A program made the translations under genes and the position numbers. This document shows positions 1-10,964 of a stretch of 64,000 nucleotides of DNA, in pieces. The notes beneath the pieces were generated by a model. The model searched no databases and was not told the origin of the DNA. It saw nothing but the letters and a program-made list of their open reading frames with translations. The stretch is from Leguminivora glycinivorella (lineage: Eukaryota; Arthropoda; Insecta; Lepidoptera; Tortricidae): contig NC_062974.1 in the NCBI RefSeq assembly GCF_023078275.1, positions 26,386,110 to 26,450,109 of the forward strand, in the 5' to 3' direction. How positions within the stretch are numbered: the first letter of the stretch is position 1; the number at the start of each line of letters is the position of its first letter.

Positions 1-640
1 TCACAACAGGAGATTAGTTGATCATTCGTCTTCTTATTTTTTTAATGACATTTTAAATATGTAAACAGAGTGATATTTAACACTTTATTGTATTTAATTT
101 CACGCAAATCCTATAAAAAAACGATAAATAGGTAATTGTAGTAAATAAAAAGGCAACATTTTTTTTTTCCATTTTAAACCGAAAACAGAGTGATATGGAA
201 ATTAATATTTATGTCTGAAATTAAGTTAAACTTTCATACAGGGAGAGGACACAAAATATTATTGTGAATATATTATTATCGCCATCAATTTTGTTCAATT
301 GTGAACGTTAAGTGTCAGGGGACTACCAAGTCAATGAAGAACAATTGAATCGTATCAGACAGCAAATCAAGTCCGCTCCACTAAATATGAAATGGTATAT
401 CGTTTATACCTCTAACTTTGTATACACTATGTAACATAATTGCCGAAGATAAATCCTACGGCTTATACATTACCTTCTATAGTATCTTTAATTTTCATGG
501 TGTTTATTTTAAAAAAAGGAAGTGGTATTCGTAACCGCTATTCGATACCGGTTATGCTCTTAAATGGATCACCAGCATTAATGTTACATCCTGTATAATG
601 TATGTCTGGCAAAATATTTTGTCAAATATACTCTAACCCG
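1..640. other. AT-rich intergenic DNA, no feature seen
   Basis: No open frame of gene-like character, no inverted repeat and no family shared with the rest of the window was seen here. Confidence 0.5.
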
Positions 641-648
641 TACCAATA

Positions 649-706
649 TATAAATAGGAAAGTGTGTGTGTCTGTTTGTCCGTCTCTCCGCGAGCGAAGC
701 TCGAAG
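649..706 (+). repeat. Family V fragment (GGGAAAGTGTGTG repeat)
   Basis: Short piece of the interspersed family whose fuller copies lie at 7396, 11428, 33232 and 37078. It has the GGAAAGTGTGTG core, a TCTGTTTGTCCGTC run and the GCGAGCGAAGC end. Noncoding; the family's class is unknown to me. Confidence 0.6.
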
Positions 707-732
707 CCACAGTAGTACCTGGCATCCCCTTG

Positions 733-875
733 TTCCCGAGTCATGGATGTTTTCTATGTATATAAGTATGTATTTATATTTAAGTATATATATCGTCGCT
801 TAGCACCCATTGTACAAGCTTTGCTAGTTTGGGGCTAAGTAGAAGTGTAAGGTTTCCCCAATATTTATTGATTTA
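733..875 (+). repeat. SINE-B 3' fragment
   Basis: Matches the tRNA-unrelated body of SINE-B: the TTGTTCC-GAGTCATGGATG segment, an AT-rich TATATATATCG stretch, then a GGGGCTAAGT-like end and an ATTTATT tail. The tRNA-like head is absent, as expected for a 5'-truncated or diverged copy. Compare the fuller copies at 10965, 25851, 36417 and 46801. Confidence 0.6.
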
Positions 876-880
876 TTTAT

Positions 881-1586
881 TTTATATCTTTTTGACGCGT
901 GAACCCTTTTCTATTGGGTACATACAACTTAATTTCTAGTTAATAGCTATCGCTTATTTCTTGAAGTAAAACACAGTTATTGACATTCCATTACAATTAT
1001 TGAAAACAGTTATTGAAATTCTTCAGATTATATTATTTCATACAAATCGGGTTATTAAACAAAACGATTAAAAACGTAATCGATTTAAGCTGTTATTTTA
1101 AATATAGATTATCGAGAAATATTGAATGCAACTTATGAAGGATGATACAAAATTAGACCTTATTGATCTACTGATAAAGTGTATAGTGCCTTAATTTGTT
1201 GGTGTTAATTACCTAATAACAGTTTGCATTAATTAATGGATATAAATATTTTTAGTACTCCACGAACTTACTATCAATGTATTACGTACGTCTGTGTACC
1301 GGATTTTAACAATTACGTATTATTTCTTCGAGTAAACACTAAGAGATAAGATAACGTATTTATTCGGAAACGAAAAAGAGGCTAGCAAAATTAGATTTCA
1401 ATACAACCTGTTTCTTCTCAAAACAAACTAAGAATAATTGTAATTTCCTAAAAGTTCTTTTATCTTTTTTAAGGAGCTCTCTCTCTTCCCTTTCCTTTAA
1501 TAGCGGTTTCGTACGTAAAAATATGGTCCGTAGTAGCCGAAGAACTAATGCTATGGTAATTTAATTCAGTTCAAATAGATCTGACG
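881..1586. other. AT-rich intergenic DNA, no feature seen
   Basis: No gene, tandem array or long inverted repeat was recognised. Confidence 0.45.
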
Positions 1587-1605
1587 AATGTCGGAGATCG
1601 AATCA

Positions 1606-1830
1606 TCATCATTCTCCTTGCGTTATTCCCTGGCACTTGCCACGGCTCATGGAAGTCGTAGGCCTGGGGTCCGCTTTGACAACTAATCCCAAGATTTGGC
1701 GTAGTCACTAGTTTTTACGAAAGCGACTGCCATCTGACCTTCCAACGCGAAGGGTAAACTAGACCTTATTGGAATCAGTCCGGTTTCCTCACTATGTTTT
1801 CCTTCACCGAAAAGCGACTGGCAAAGATCA
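1606..1830 (-). mobile_element. SINE-A, 5'-truncated, with 19-bp TSD
   Basis: Reverse-strand copy of the SINE-A body, beginning (plus strand) with the CATCATCATT tail complement and ending within the GCCAGTCGCTTTTCGGTGAAGG segment. The tRNA-derived head with A and B boxes is missing. It lies between perfect 19-bp direct repeats, AATGTCGGAGATCGAATCA at 1587-1605 and 1831-1849, so both the truncation and the insertion point are explained by LINE-mediated retroposition. Confidence 0.85.
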
Positions 1831-1849
1831 AATGTCGGAGATCGAATCA

Positions 1850-2283
1850 AGTGCGTAAATTACTATAGAAATAATTCTATGGCTACTACGGACGTATGGA
1901 CCATAATCTACGGATCGAATTCGGATCGGACGAGTGCAAAACCGCTTTTAAAGGCTTATAGACTCCGTAACGAGTTGATAAATAGGCATATTTGGTCACG
2001 CCTCTGCGCTTTACGAGGGTGCATATACCACCGCCGGCAGGTGTGTGTCACAGTTGACCTTAGCGAGGCAGCCAAGCGTTGTTAAGGGAAAAATCGTGGG
2101 AACTTGTGATACTTATTTTATGACGAACATATAGGTCATCATACTCACCATAATAAGTAAGTTTTGAGAACGAGATCAGAAACAATATGGGTGATGAAAG
2201 ACTTCATACATTTGGTTTCAATAACATTATAGTACGTAGCCAAATGTACAAACGCATACGATAATATGGTTATCGTAGCTAGC
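1850..2283. other. Intergenic DNA, no feature seen
   Basis: A 68-codon open frame runs through 1879-2085, but it shows no recognisable motif and has no second copy to test conservation. I do not call a gene. Confidence 0.4.
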
Positions 2284-2343
2284 TATCTCTGTCGCTCTTC
2301 CGTATTGGTGCGACAGAGCCAGACTGCGTTTCGATCGGCGTCT
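2284..2343 (-). repeat. Degraded family O MITE fragment
   Basis: About 60 bases resemble the reverse complement of the interior of the MITE at 29454-29613 and 40735-40893, including GCGACAGAGCCAG and a CGTATTGG box, at roughly 80 percent by eye. No terminal repeats remain. Confidence 0.5.
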
Positions 2344-2671
2344 AGCGTCAACGATTGTTATTTCAGCAAGGCCGGCAGGTATTATTATGAATCCTTATTA
2401 AAAAACTTTAGCTATTAATTAAATGGGAACAAAATATTATTACAAGAATAAAATATGAAATTTTGCTAATGAAAATGAGCAGGGTAATTTTAAATTAACT
2501 TTGTAAGATACATGTTAAATGTTTATGTAACAAAAACAATACCCAAAATTCCATACACGATACACGCTTGGCTACACTGAGCGCTCAGAGAGATGCGAAC
2601 TGAGATCACGCCACGCCACCGAGGATACGGTAGCGAAAATGCTAAAATGGAAAGGAGCCCTCCTTTCAACT
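2344..2671. other. Intergenic DNA, no feature seen
   Basis: Nothing recognised apart from short AT-rich stretches. Confidence 0.4.
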
Positions 2672-3128
2672 TGAGAATTTTAGTTAAATATACAAGTGTT
2701 AACAACTAGATTTATCGAAAAAAAATTGTCCATTAAGAACAACTCAGTCAAAAGATATTTCAAAAAAATCTTTAAAATCGAGGTTCCGCTCTCGACTCTT
2801 TCCTCTTTCAAAATTTAATCAATCGGAACGAAATTTGAGAATCTGAATGAAAATGAAATAATCTATGTCGGACCGTTTAGTTTTTTTGGTTAATTGTTAC
2901 CAATCTTGAGTATCACACCTTTTTTTGCGCAACAATGAAAAAAGCTGTTTTTGGAAATTTTTGATTGGCTCTAGAGTCTTTAAAAAGCAGAATATCAAAA
3001 AAATCAAAACGGTCCGACACAGATAAAAATAATAACAATCTGTGTTGAAAAAATCATTGCTCTATCTTCAAAAACCAGGGAGGAAATAGTCGAGAGCGTT
3101 TGTATGGAGAATTGACCCCTTCCGTATC
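2672..3128 (+). repeat. Family X element
   Basis: A repeat of about 450 bases bounded inside by short inverted motifs: GGTTCCGCTCTCGACT near 2783 and AGTCGAGAGCG near 3090. It has a same-orientation counterpart at 62470-62940 and opposite-orientation counterparts at 20551-20932 and 44998-45356. Interior motifs TCGGACCGTTT and AAAACGGTCCGACA are also inverted relative to each other. A nonautonomous inverted-repeat element is likely. Confidence 0.65.
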
Positions 3129-3135
3129 GTCTTAG

Positions 3136-3817
3136 GGCCGATTTAGACGGTACGAGAACGCGCATGCGAGTTTTATTACATTGTGGTATTTGATGGCTGT
3201 GCAAAATTGTATGTAACCTCAACAGCCCGCAATCATAGAGGTTTAAGTAAGGGAAGAGTTGTAACTCCATACATCAGTAAATGCGAGTTATATGTATAGA
3301 CATAGTTATAGTGACATCTAGCGACAATCACGCGTCAACTAGCTTAAATTATCAGTACTGCTACTTGTCAATAGATGTCGCGACGAACGAAGAGTCTAAT
3401 GCTCACCAATTTTTAGCTAACATTACAATTAATCAGTATTCTGTTTTCAATTCCTTCTCCTACTGTCACAACGTTACCTAGTTAATTTTAATCGAATGTA
3501 GTTAATATTAACTAATAATGTTATTTATTAGTAATTTAATACAATAAATCCTTCTCCTTGTAATATAAGTTGTAAACTGTTCTAATATTAAATTTTTGGC
3601 AGACGAGATACTGTTGACGCCTAGTACTAGTACCGAGTAGTGGTACTGATAACTCACGATATTTAATGCGTGATTGGCGCGTGATTATCGCTAAATGACA
3701 CTATAACTATGCCTAATACAAATAACTTGCATTTACTGATGTATGCCTTACCTATTCCTCTATGCCGCAATGTAACACTGAAATCGCATGGGAGTTCGTA
3801 CGCCGTCTAAATCAGGA
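3136..3817. mobile_element. Long foldback MITE, family TTTAGACGG
   Basis: The left end CGATTTAGACGGTACGAGAA and the reverse complement of the right end TGATTTAGACGGCGTACGAA match. The match continues inward for well over 150 bases with indels, including CATACATCAGTAAATGC near 3270 and its inverted partner near 3745. Open frames inside the arms are byproducts of the repeat. Confidence 0.75.
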
Positions 3818-3863
3818 TCAGCTATTTTTGAATCTCGCATACGGGATTTTGTCACTAAAGTAC

Positions 3864-4110
3864 ATACATACATACAATCACGCCTGTATCCCATAAAGGG
3901 GTAGACAGAACACATGAAAATACTAAAGCTTCAGTGCCACTCTTGGCAAATAAGGGGTTGAAAGAAAACGAAACTGTGACATTGCAGTGACAGGTTGCCA
4001 GCCTCTCGCCTACGTCACAATTTAACCCATATGCCATAGTCGCCTTCTACGACACCCACGGGAAGTAAGGGGGTGGTGAAATTCTTAACCCGTCACCACA
4101 CAGGTCACTA
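3864..4110 (+). repeat. Family Y interspersed repeat
   Basis: Begins CATACAATCACGCCTGTATC and continues through AGTGCCACTCTTGGCAAATA to ACGACACCCACGGGAAG. Copies also lie at 6513-6690 (reverse) and 46108-46322 (forward), plus a small tail fragment near 34553. Noncoding; class not assigned. Confidence 0.7.
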
Positions 4111-4394
4111 AAATACCGGTTGAAAACGGTGACTTGCTTATTATTTTCAGTGACAATTTTCTGAATTCGAACGCGTGAGACTCAAAAATCGGTCCGCAGG
4201 ACTAAGTTTCTCAATTCATTTTAAAGTCAAACTAGGTAACAATATCTTCAAATGCCACCGTAGAATTTTATCTCCGAACTATTTAAATGTAAAACCTATT
4301 GTGTAGTACGCTGACAATATTAGCATAAGAGATAAGATTTAATTATTGTGTGTGTAAGATAATGTAAACCCCAGAAATGGAGGGACGTCTGTAT

Positions 4395-4396
<2 letters not shown>

Positions 4397-4475
<79 letters not shown>
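4397..4475. repeat. (AC)n microsatellite
   Basis: Uninterrupted AC dinucleotide tract of about 79 bases. The His/Thr and Val/Cys open frames across it on both strands are artefacts of the repeat. Confidence 0.97.
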
Positions 4476-4476
<1 letters not shown>

Positions 4477-4732
4477 ACGCAAACGACGTATTTAGAATGT
4501 TTTGTAAGGAAAAGGTAAGTGTGTGCTGTGTTGGGGGCACTAGGGTTGGCTATTGTCAAAGGTTTGCATAGGTGGCGCCAGTTTAGCTTGACGCGATACT
4601 GCAAGGAAGATAGTTTCAAGGTTTTTAAAGGCGGTTTCGATCCGGTCCGGCCCAAATCCGAATCCGATCTATGAAAATAATTATGTTCCGTATGTACGTT
4701 TTAATGAAGACTTATAACGGGCCTACATACAG

Positions 4733-5020
4733 TTCATCATCCTCCTCCTTGCGTTACCCCGGCGCCCTGGGGTCCGCTCTGACAACTAATCCCAAGATGT
4801 GGCGTAGGCACTAGTTTTTACGAAAGCGACTGCCATCTGGCCTTTCAACCCGAAGGGTAAACTAGACCTTATTGGAATTAGTCCGGTTTCCTCACGATGT
4901 TTTCCTCAACCGAAAAGCCATTTCGTACATAAGTTCCGAAAAACTCATTGGTGCGAGCCGGGGTTCGAACCCGCGACCTCCGGAACGAAAGTCGCACGCA
5001 CTTACTGCTGGGCTGCCAGC
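4733..5020 (-). mobile_element. SINE-A, near full-length
   Basis: Reverse-strand SINE-A. Reading the complement, the tRNA-like head contains an RNA polymerase III B box (GGTTCGAACCC) near 4960-4972, preceded by a diverged A box region. The body with TGCCAGTCG-like and CAGATGGCAGTCGCTTTCG segments follows, then a GGATGATGA tail. Part of the body (the CATTTGATATTTGCCAG stretch) is deleted. The family is derived from a tRNA; this copy is a retroposed pseudogene, not a tRNA gene. Confidence 0.8.
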
Positions 5021-5425
5021 GTTTTCCCTAGGGCCGACATACACTTCATTTAGGTCATATTTCGCTCGACATACTACAAGCCAATACGAGGGTCCTCATC
5101 AAGAGTTTACAAAAGGCCGGTCAGTTCACGGTCACCGTGCCAAGCGATCCGTGTATCATATTTTAATATGTCTGAGACCCGCGGGAGTTATTAAAATTAA
5201 AAAGTTTACTACTACTAACCCGTCTCGATAATGGTGGTCTCACACTCGCTGTTATGTATGTTATATAACACGGTGTGAGAACGCGATGGCGCGATGTCCC
5301 TGTCATATAACATTTATAACATCCCGGTGAAATACTAACATATACTTTTATTGGGCTAACAAGATTCAATAAATATAAATATACACCATACTTAACATAT
5401 TTTGATTATTTTACTGAAAAAAAAA
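5021..5425. other. Intergenic DNA, no feature seen
   Basis: A tandem-like ATATAACA motif near 5255-5330 is the only local structure. No gene is called. Confidence 0.4.
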
Positions 5426-6000
5426 ACCGGCCAAGAGCGTGTCGGGCCACGCTCAATGTACGGTTCCGTAGTTTTCCGTATTTTTCTCAAAAACTACTGA
5501 ACCTATCAAGTTCAAAACAATTTTCCTAGAAAGTATTTATAAAGTTCTACATTTGTGATTTTTTTCATATTTTTTAAACTTATGGTTCAAAAGTTAGAGG
5601 GGGGGGGACGCACTTTTTTTTCCTTTAGGAGCGATTATTTCCGAAAATATTAATATTATCAAAAAACGATCTTAGTAAACTCTCATTCATTTTTTAATAC
5701 CTATCCAACAATATATCATATGTTGGGGTTGGAATGAAAAAAAATATCAGCCCCCACTTTACATGTAGGGGGGTACCCTAATAAAACATTTTTTTCCATT
5801 TTTTATTTTTGCACTTTGTTGGCGTGATTGATATACATATTGGTACCAAATTTCAGCTTTCTAGTGCTAACGGTTACTGAGATTATCCGCGGACGGACGG
5901 ACGGACGGACGGACGGACGGACGGACGGACGGACGGACGGACGGACGGACAGACAGACATGGCGAAACTATAAGGGTTCCTAGTTGACTACGGAACCCTA
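5426..6000 (+). mobile_element. Family Z element with GGAC minisatellite
   Basis: Starts ACCGGCCAAGAGCGTGTCGG and ends GTTGACTACGGAACCCTA. Inside, around 5890-5950, is a (GGAC)n array. Reverse copies are at 11698, 37348 and 50953, and a second copy follows directly at 6004. There is no coding potential. The copy at 50953 is present in only one haplotype, so the family has moved relatively recently. The CCCTAA end would suit a Helitron CTRR terminus, but no TC start is seen and the class stays open. Confidence 0.8.
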
Positions 6001-6003
6001 AAA

Positions 6004-6505
6004 AGGCCAAGAGCGTGTCGAGCCACGCTCAGTGTAGACTTCCGTAGTTTCTCGTATTTTTTTCAAAAACTTAACCTATCAAGTTCAAAATAATTTTCCT
6101 AGAAAGTCTTTATAAAGTTTTACTTTTGTGATTTTTGTAATATTTTTTAAACTTATGGTCCAAAAGTTAGAGGGAGGGGGGGACACATTTTTAGGAGCGA
6201 TTATTTCCGAATGAGCATTATCAAAAATGATTTTAGTAAACCCCTTTTCATTTTTAAATACCTATCCAACAATATATCAACAATTCAAAATCACTCCCCA
6301 CTTTACGTGTAGGGTGGAAGGGTACCCTAATAAAACATTTTTTTCCGCTTCTTATTTTTGCACTTTGTCCGCGTGATTGATATACATATTGGTACCAAAT
6401 TTCAGCTTTCTAGTCCTTATGGTCACTGAGATTATCCGCGGACGGACGGACGGACAAACAGACATGGCGAAACTATAAGGGTTCCTAGTTGACTACGGAA
6501 CCCTA
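6004..6505 (+). mobile_element. Family Z element, second tandem copy
   Basis: A diverged copy of the preceding element in the same orientation, only a few bases after it, with the GGAC array shortened to about four units. Its divergence from the first copy argues against a very recent local duplication. Confidence 0.8.
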
Positions 6506-6512
6506 ATAAAGC

Positions 6513-6690
6513 AGGTTAAGAATGTCATCACCCCCTTTCTTCCCGTGGGTCTCGTAGAAGTCGAGCGTAGGCGTGAGGCTGGCAACCTGTCACTGCAATG
6601 TCACTATTTCGTTCTCTTTCAACCCCTTATTTGCCAAGAGTGGCACTGAAACTTGAGTAATTTCATGTGCTTTTCTTATCGCTTTGGCAT
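6513..6690 (-). repeat. Family Y repeat, reverse
   Basis: Reverse complement of the repeat at 3864. CTTCCCGTGGGT lies at the left and TTTGCCAAGAGTGGCACTGA at the right. Confidence 0.7.
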
Positions 6691-6703
6691 GATTGTATAC
6701 CTA

Positions 6704-7075
6704 CACCGTGTTTTTTTGTTTTCGGTTAAATTCGACACGTAGCTAGGTTCATTACCAGGATCCTGTATATCACTTTTAGTTAAATTCGTAAAAAAAATCA
6801 TCATTTTCATACATAATAAATGAATTTATTAGTGTGAGAGACCCTTAAGAATAATATTCAAGTTAGTGTCAAGTGATAGACGGCACATGTCAAAACAAAT
6901 AATAACGTTAGGAATTTATAAAGGTTGTCGCACACGTGTTCTGCAGTAATTATCTTTATTTTTCTAATAACTCGATAACCGTAAGGGTTAAGACGCTAGT
7001 TTCTTAGAGAAATTAATTGTATTTGATCTAAAGAACCTTCCCTTAAAGTTAACGGAATTCAGTTATTCTATTTTC
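6704..7075 (-). mobile_element. Family W element, reverse copy
   Basis: Starts at TACACCGTGTTTTTTTGTT and runs through AATTCGACACGTAGCTAGGT and AGTGTGAGAGACCCTTAAG to CTTAAAGTTAACGGAATTC. It is inverted relative to the copies at 8645, 14449, 34868 and 39931. The duplicated block starts about ten bases after it. Confidence 0.65.
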
Positions 7076-7395
7076 TCTGATAAAAACAGATTATGTATGT
7101 ATTTTACTGAAAAACTAGGTTAGTTAGGTATACTATTACAATTTGGAGCATTTGGAGATAGGTTAGGTACCTACGTCAGTTTATCTTAACACGACAGAAA
7201 ACAATTCGTTACGCAGACTGTATCATTAATTACGATTAAATAATTCTGCAGAATATGACGTAGAATGTTTGTTTAATTGTGTAAATATTATGCCTATTGT
7301 TATGTCATTTGGTGATAATATCTGTTTACAAAACTGGCTAAGCGATTCTGTCATCCAAAATGTATACACCTCTCAAGAAAATTATCCATACTTAA

Positions 7396-7537
7396 TATTA
7401 TAAATGGGAAAGTGTGTGTCTGTTTGTTTGTCCGTCTTTCACGGCAAAACAGAGCGACGAATTGACGTGATTTTTTAACTGGAGATAGTTGAAAGGATGG
7501 AGAGTGCTTTCTTTCTAACGCGAGCGAAGCCGCGGGA
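7396..7537 (+). repeat. Family V repeat
   Basis: Begins TTATAAATGGGAAAGTGTGT, continues with TGTTTGTTTGTCCGTC and ends GCGAGCGAAGCCGCGGG. Relative to 33232-33396 it lacks about 20 bases that include GACATAGGCTACTTTTTGTC. Confidence 0.7.
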
Positions 7538-7601
7538 AAAAACTTGCACTTTATGTTTATTTTCAAATTATTACCTTGGGGTTATATCTATTTATTAAGT
7601 T

Positions 7602-7734
7602 CAGTCACCGGCATGAATAAGTGATAATTTCTGTACCTTGTCACTCTTACGTCGTGTCTGAAATGTCATACCAAATTGTTAAACGATTTACAGCGACAAG
7701 GTACAAAAATCATCACTTACTTATGCCGCTGACT
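7602..7734. mobile_element. MITE with CAGTCACCGGCAT terminal repeats
   Basis: A short element whose two ends pair over about 40 bases: CAGTCACCGGCATGAATAAG at the left against the complement of CTTATGCCGCTGACTG at the right, both reaching a GTACCTTGTC core. Also present in copy 2 at 33453-33588, so it predates the split of the two haplotypes. Confidence 0.8.
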
Positions 7735-8187
7735 GTACCCTGTACCGCTGTCTAATACGAGTGTGCACTATGCACAGCCAAAAAGCCTTATTTTTAAACT
7801 AGCTAGATTAATTCGTGTAAGATTATTCATTCATTTTTAATTTTTTAACTCTGAAACTATATAGACTAAATTCTGCAAAGTATATTTGACATTTTAGTCT
7901 TAAAATGTAATCAGGAATACGCTGTTGAAATTATTCGGTTTCCTCATATGACACCGTGTATAGGTAATCAAATATTTAACGTCATTCATGATAAAAATAA
8001 TGTAGATTTCTAAGAGCTCTTAGGTGCGTACAACGTTTGCATATTTGATAAGATAAGAGTGTTGTCTTAGTTATTATTTATTCATTTTTGACTGACAACG
8101 CACTTTGCGTGCCTGAGATGTAAATGTGACATCCACGAGTTACCCTATCGCTTACTTAAAGCCAAAGAGGATCGAGTATTACAGAGA

Positions 8188-8325
8188 ATTACTGTCGAAG
8201 TAAAATGTGTAATTACAGTGCATAGACTGCCATCTCTTGACACAGGCTTGAAACTTTTGAACCTCAGTTTTGACAATTTGGCCCATATTCTTAGCTTGAT
8301 ATGTGTTAAAATGTCAAAAGCATAT
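8188..8325 (+). repeat. Family U repeat fragment
   Basis: Contains the GTCGAAGTAAAATGTGTAAT and ACTGCCATCTCTTGACACAG segments shared with 26283, 34036 and 50724, but lacks the GCGCCATCTAGCTG continuation. A LINE 3' snippet follows it. Confidence 0.65.
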
Positions 8326-8344
8326 CACGGGATTAGTGTTACGC

Positions 8345-8396
8345 GCTTTACATCAGGCGGGCCGTATGCTTGTTTGCCACCGACGATTTGTATAAA
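8345..8396 (+). repeat. LINE 3' UTR snippet
   Basis: CATCAGGCGGGCCGTATGC followed by TTGTTTGCCACCGACG resembles the end of the LINE copies at 18774-19035 and 43185-43442. Confidence 0.6.
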
Positions 8397-8644
8397 TTAT
8401 TTCAAAATAATCTGGCAATACTAATTCAGAAAATTATTCATAAACAATATTTGCAAAAACTGTTTTTTTTAATACTTAATTCGTATTAATTATAGTATGA
8501 ATTTTCTGAGATGCACTTTTCGGTTTTGCCCTAATCTGCTAAACAAAGGCCATTGTTTCTATTATTCGCCGCGGTTAGCTCCCGTTTCCACAGCACGTGC
8601 TAAAGTCTCAGTGTAGTTAAAAAGCAACTATCATGATAGCAATA

Positions 8645-9090
8645 TAAATAATTACTGAACACGTGTGTGACAACCTTTACCAATTCCTAATGTTATTTAT
8701 TTTGACATGTGCCGTCAATCACTTGACACTAACTTGAATGTTATTCTTAAGGGTCTCTCACACTAATAAATTTATTTATTATGTATGAAAATGATGAAAC
8801 AAGTTTTTTAACTAAAAGTGATATACAGGCTGGTTCCAGATAATATCAAATATCAAATTTTTATTGCATATCACATTACATAATATTAGGTGGAACTTAC
8901 AAAAGGTGGGTTTACATGTGACACCCTGCAAGGGCACAGCAATATACATGCTTAAAATTAACATGCACTTCATACTTCTAATTATCTAATCATGTTTATC
9001 GTTAAAAAAATCTTTTAATGAACCTAAAATAATAATGAACCTAGCTACGTGTCGAATTTAACGGAAAACAAAAAAAAACACGGTGTATAA
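8645..9090 (+). mobile_element. Family W element with nested LINE-like insert
   Basis: Carries GAACACGTGTGTGACAACCT, CATGTGCCGTCAATCACTTG and the CACGGTGTATAA terminus. A segment at about 8850-8960 (with GTGACACCCTGCAAGGGCAC) is absent from the shorter copies at 14449 and 39931 and resembles a retroelement 3' UTR. Confidence 0.65.
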
Positions 9091-9379
9091 GTAACAAGTT
9101 CAGGTGATAGAAATATATTTTTGTTTGTTTAAAAAATATTTTTTTATTTATAAGAATATGGTTATCGAAGTGTAAAAAGCTAACAGATACAGACATACTT
9201 TATACAATAGTTATGCTATATCATTGTATTATTATGTATGTAGTAGCGAAACAGGAATTTTCCACAAAGATCAATTTTATAACAGATGTCGACCGGATGA
9301 CGAAGATACACAAATCGTCATGTGTTTCTGATACATCTGTTGTATTTAATATTTCACATATACATATTGTGTAGATGAT

Positions 9380-10733
9380 AAATAAGCGCTGGTGGCCTAG
9401 CGGTAAGAGCGTGCGACTTTCAATCCGGAGGTCGCGGGTTCAAACCCCGGCTCGCACCAATGAGTTTTTCGGAACTTATGTGCGAAATGTCATTTGATAT
9501 TTGCCAGTCGCTTTTCGCTGAAGGAAAACATCGTAAGGAAACCGGACTAATCCCAATAAGGCCTAGTTACCCTTCCGGTTTGAAGGTCAGATGGCAGTCG
9601 CTTTCCTAAAACAGGCTCCCATGAGCCGTGGCAAAGGTGTCCTGCCGTTTCGCCAAAAAACGTTTCGTCAAATTTCATTTCCCAATAATCATATCGCAAT
9701 AGTTTCATTTCCCAAAGTATTGTTTGGCAAAGGTATGTTTCGCAATGAATTTGTTTGGTCAAATTATCATTTGGTACAATTTTACTTAGTCAAATTTTAT
9801 TTAGACAAAACTTTATTTCGCAAATGTTTTTAATGGCAAAACTTATATCCCAAAAACATGTTTGGTAAAAATTTCACATCGCAAATTTCGAAAATATTTA
9901 GGCATTTGCATTTTCATTTCTACGGGATCCATTTAATTTACCGAAGATTTTTTTGCCAAATAAGTATAACTTAAAATCTGTCAAATGATAATTTCAGTTT
10001 TATTCCCTAGTACTTCACTTGGACAAGAAAAGTTTGCTCAACTTTATTTTTGTCAAATTTATTAGTTTTATTACTGGACAAAATTATTTTGTCAACTATT
10101 TTTTTGTCAAAAAATGTTTCTACAAATTACACCATGCAAAACAACTTTTGACAATAAATATTAAAAGACATAAATGTAATGTAATAATTTTATTACTATT
10201 GTGACAGAAAACTCGTGTGTGACAGAGTCAGTTTAGGTGCGACGACGAGCGAAGCGAGGAGGAGCGTGTTAGGTTGACAGTGAGCAAACCGGAAATGACT
10301 TTTAAAAGTAATTCTTTTTAATAAAATGTATCCGGATATGCAAGTGAAAATGCCATCCTTGTCATTTGCAGCAGGAGGAAAAAAGTACGACATACACATT
10401 GATTTCACACAAATCTTGGGCACAAAGTATAAAATCAACAAACAAATTTCTAGTGCGCCATTTAATTACAATATATTGAGAAATGGAAATTTTGCCTAAC
10501 AATACCTTTGACTAAATAATATTTGGTAAAATGAAATTTGACCAAGTAATACTTGCCAAAAAAAGTTTTGCTAAATGTCAATTTGCGATAAGTTGTTTTG
10601 CCAAACGTTTATTTGGGAAATGATAGTTTGGGAATAATAGTTTGGGATGTGAAACTTTGGGAAACGTTTTTCGGCGAATCGTCAGTAAACCCGTGGCAAA
10701 TGCCGGGATAACGCCAGGAGGATGCTGATGATG
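9380..10733 (+). mobile_element. SINE-A with 16-bp TSD, split by a later insertion
   Basis: tRNA-derived SINE. The head has an A box-like TGGCCTAGCGGTAAG at about 9392-9406 and a B box GGTTCAAACCC at about 9436-9446, followed by the conserved body and a GATGATGAT tail. Perfect 16-bp direct repeats ATATTGTGTAGATGAT flank it at 9364-9379 and 10734-10749. The same TSD flanks the uninterrupted allele in copy 2 (35725-36052). Bases 9636-10690 are a separate later insertion. Confidence 0.9.
9636..10690. mobile_element. Foldback element with quasi-periodic CAAA motifs
   Basis: Copy 1-only insertion of 1055 bases inside SINE-A. A perfect 10-bp TSD, CCGTGGCAAA, lies at 9626-9635 and 10691-10700. The ends pair imperfectly: GTTTCGCCAAAAAACGTTTC at the left and GATTCGCCGAAAAACGTTTC as the complement of the right. 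Inside each end, short motifs of the form TTT-x-G-x-CAAA recur about every 15-20 bases, in forward sense in the left third and inverted in the right third. The 9-10 bp TSD with long terminal repeats would fit a nonautonomous Mutator-like element. That class is inference; no transposase is present. Confidence 0.75.
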
Positions 10734-10964
10734 ATATTGTGTAGATGATTTAATCATAATCAAATAGAGAGTAAATCGAAGTATATCATAAATACCGTAA
10801 TGCACGTGACGCTTATTCATATTTACCTTGTGGTTAGTCGACATATAATTACAAATATCAATAAAACCGTGACATAACACTGTACAACTGGAAGTGTAAC
10901 GTAAAATTGTCAACATAAGTATATGTGACACATAATTATAAAAGATCCTACTAACCTTTTGACG

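Noticed and set aside
4320..4655. Open frames of 64-111 codons across the AC repeat
   Set aside because: They consist of Val-Cys or Thr-His dipeptide runs from the microsatellite and exist on both strands.
5890..5950. CRISPR-like or other spaced array
   Set aside because: It is a simple GGAC tetramer tandem repeat with no spacers.
9388..9460. Possible tRNA gene
   Set aside because: A and B boxes are present, but they form the head of the dispersed SINE-A family and the 3' half does not complete a tRNA.
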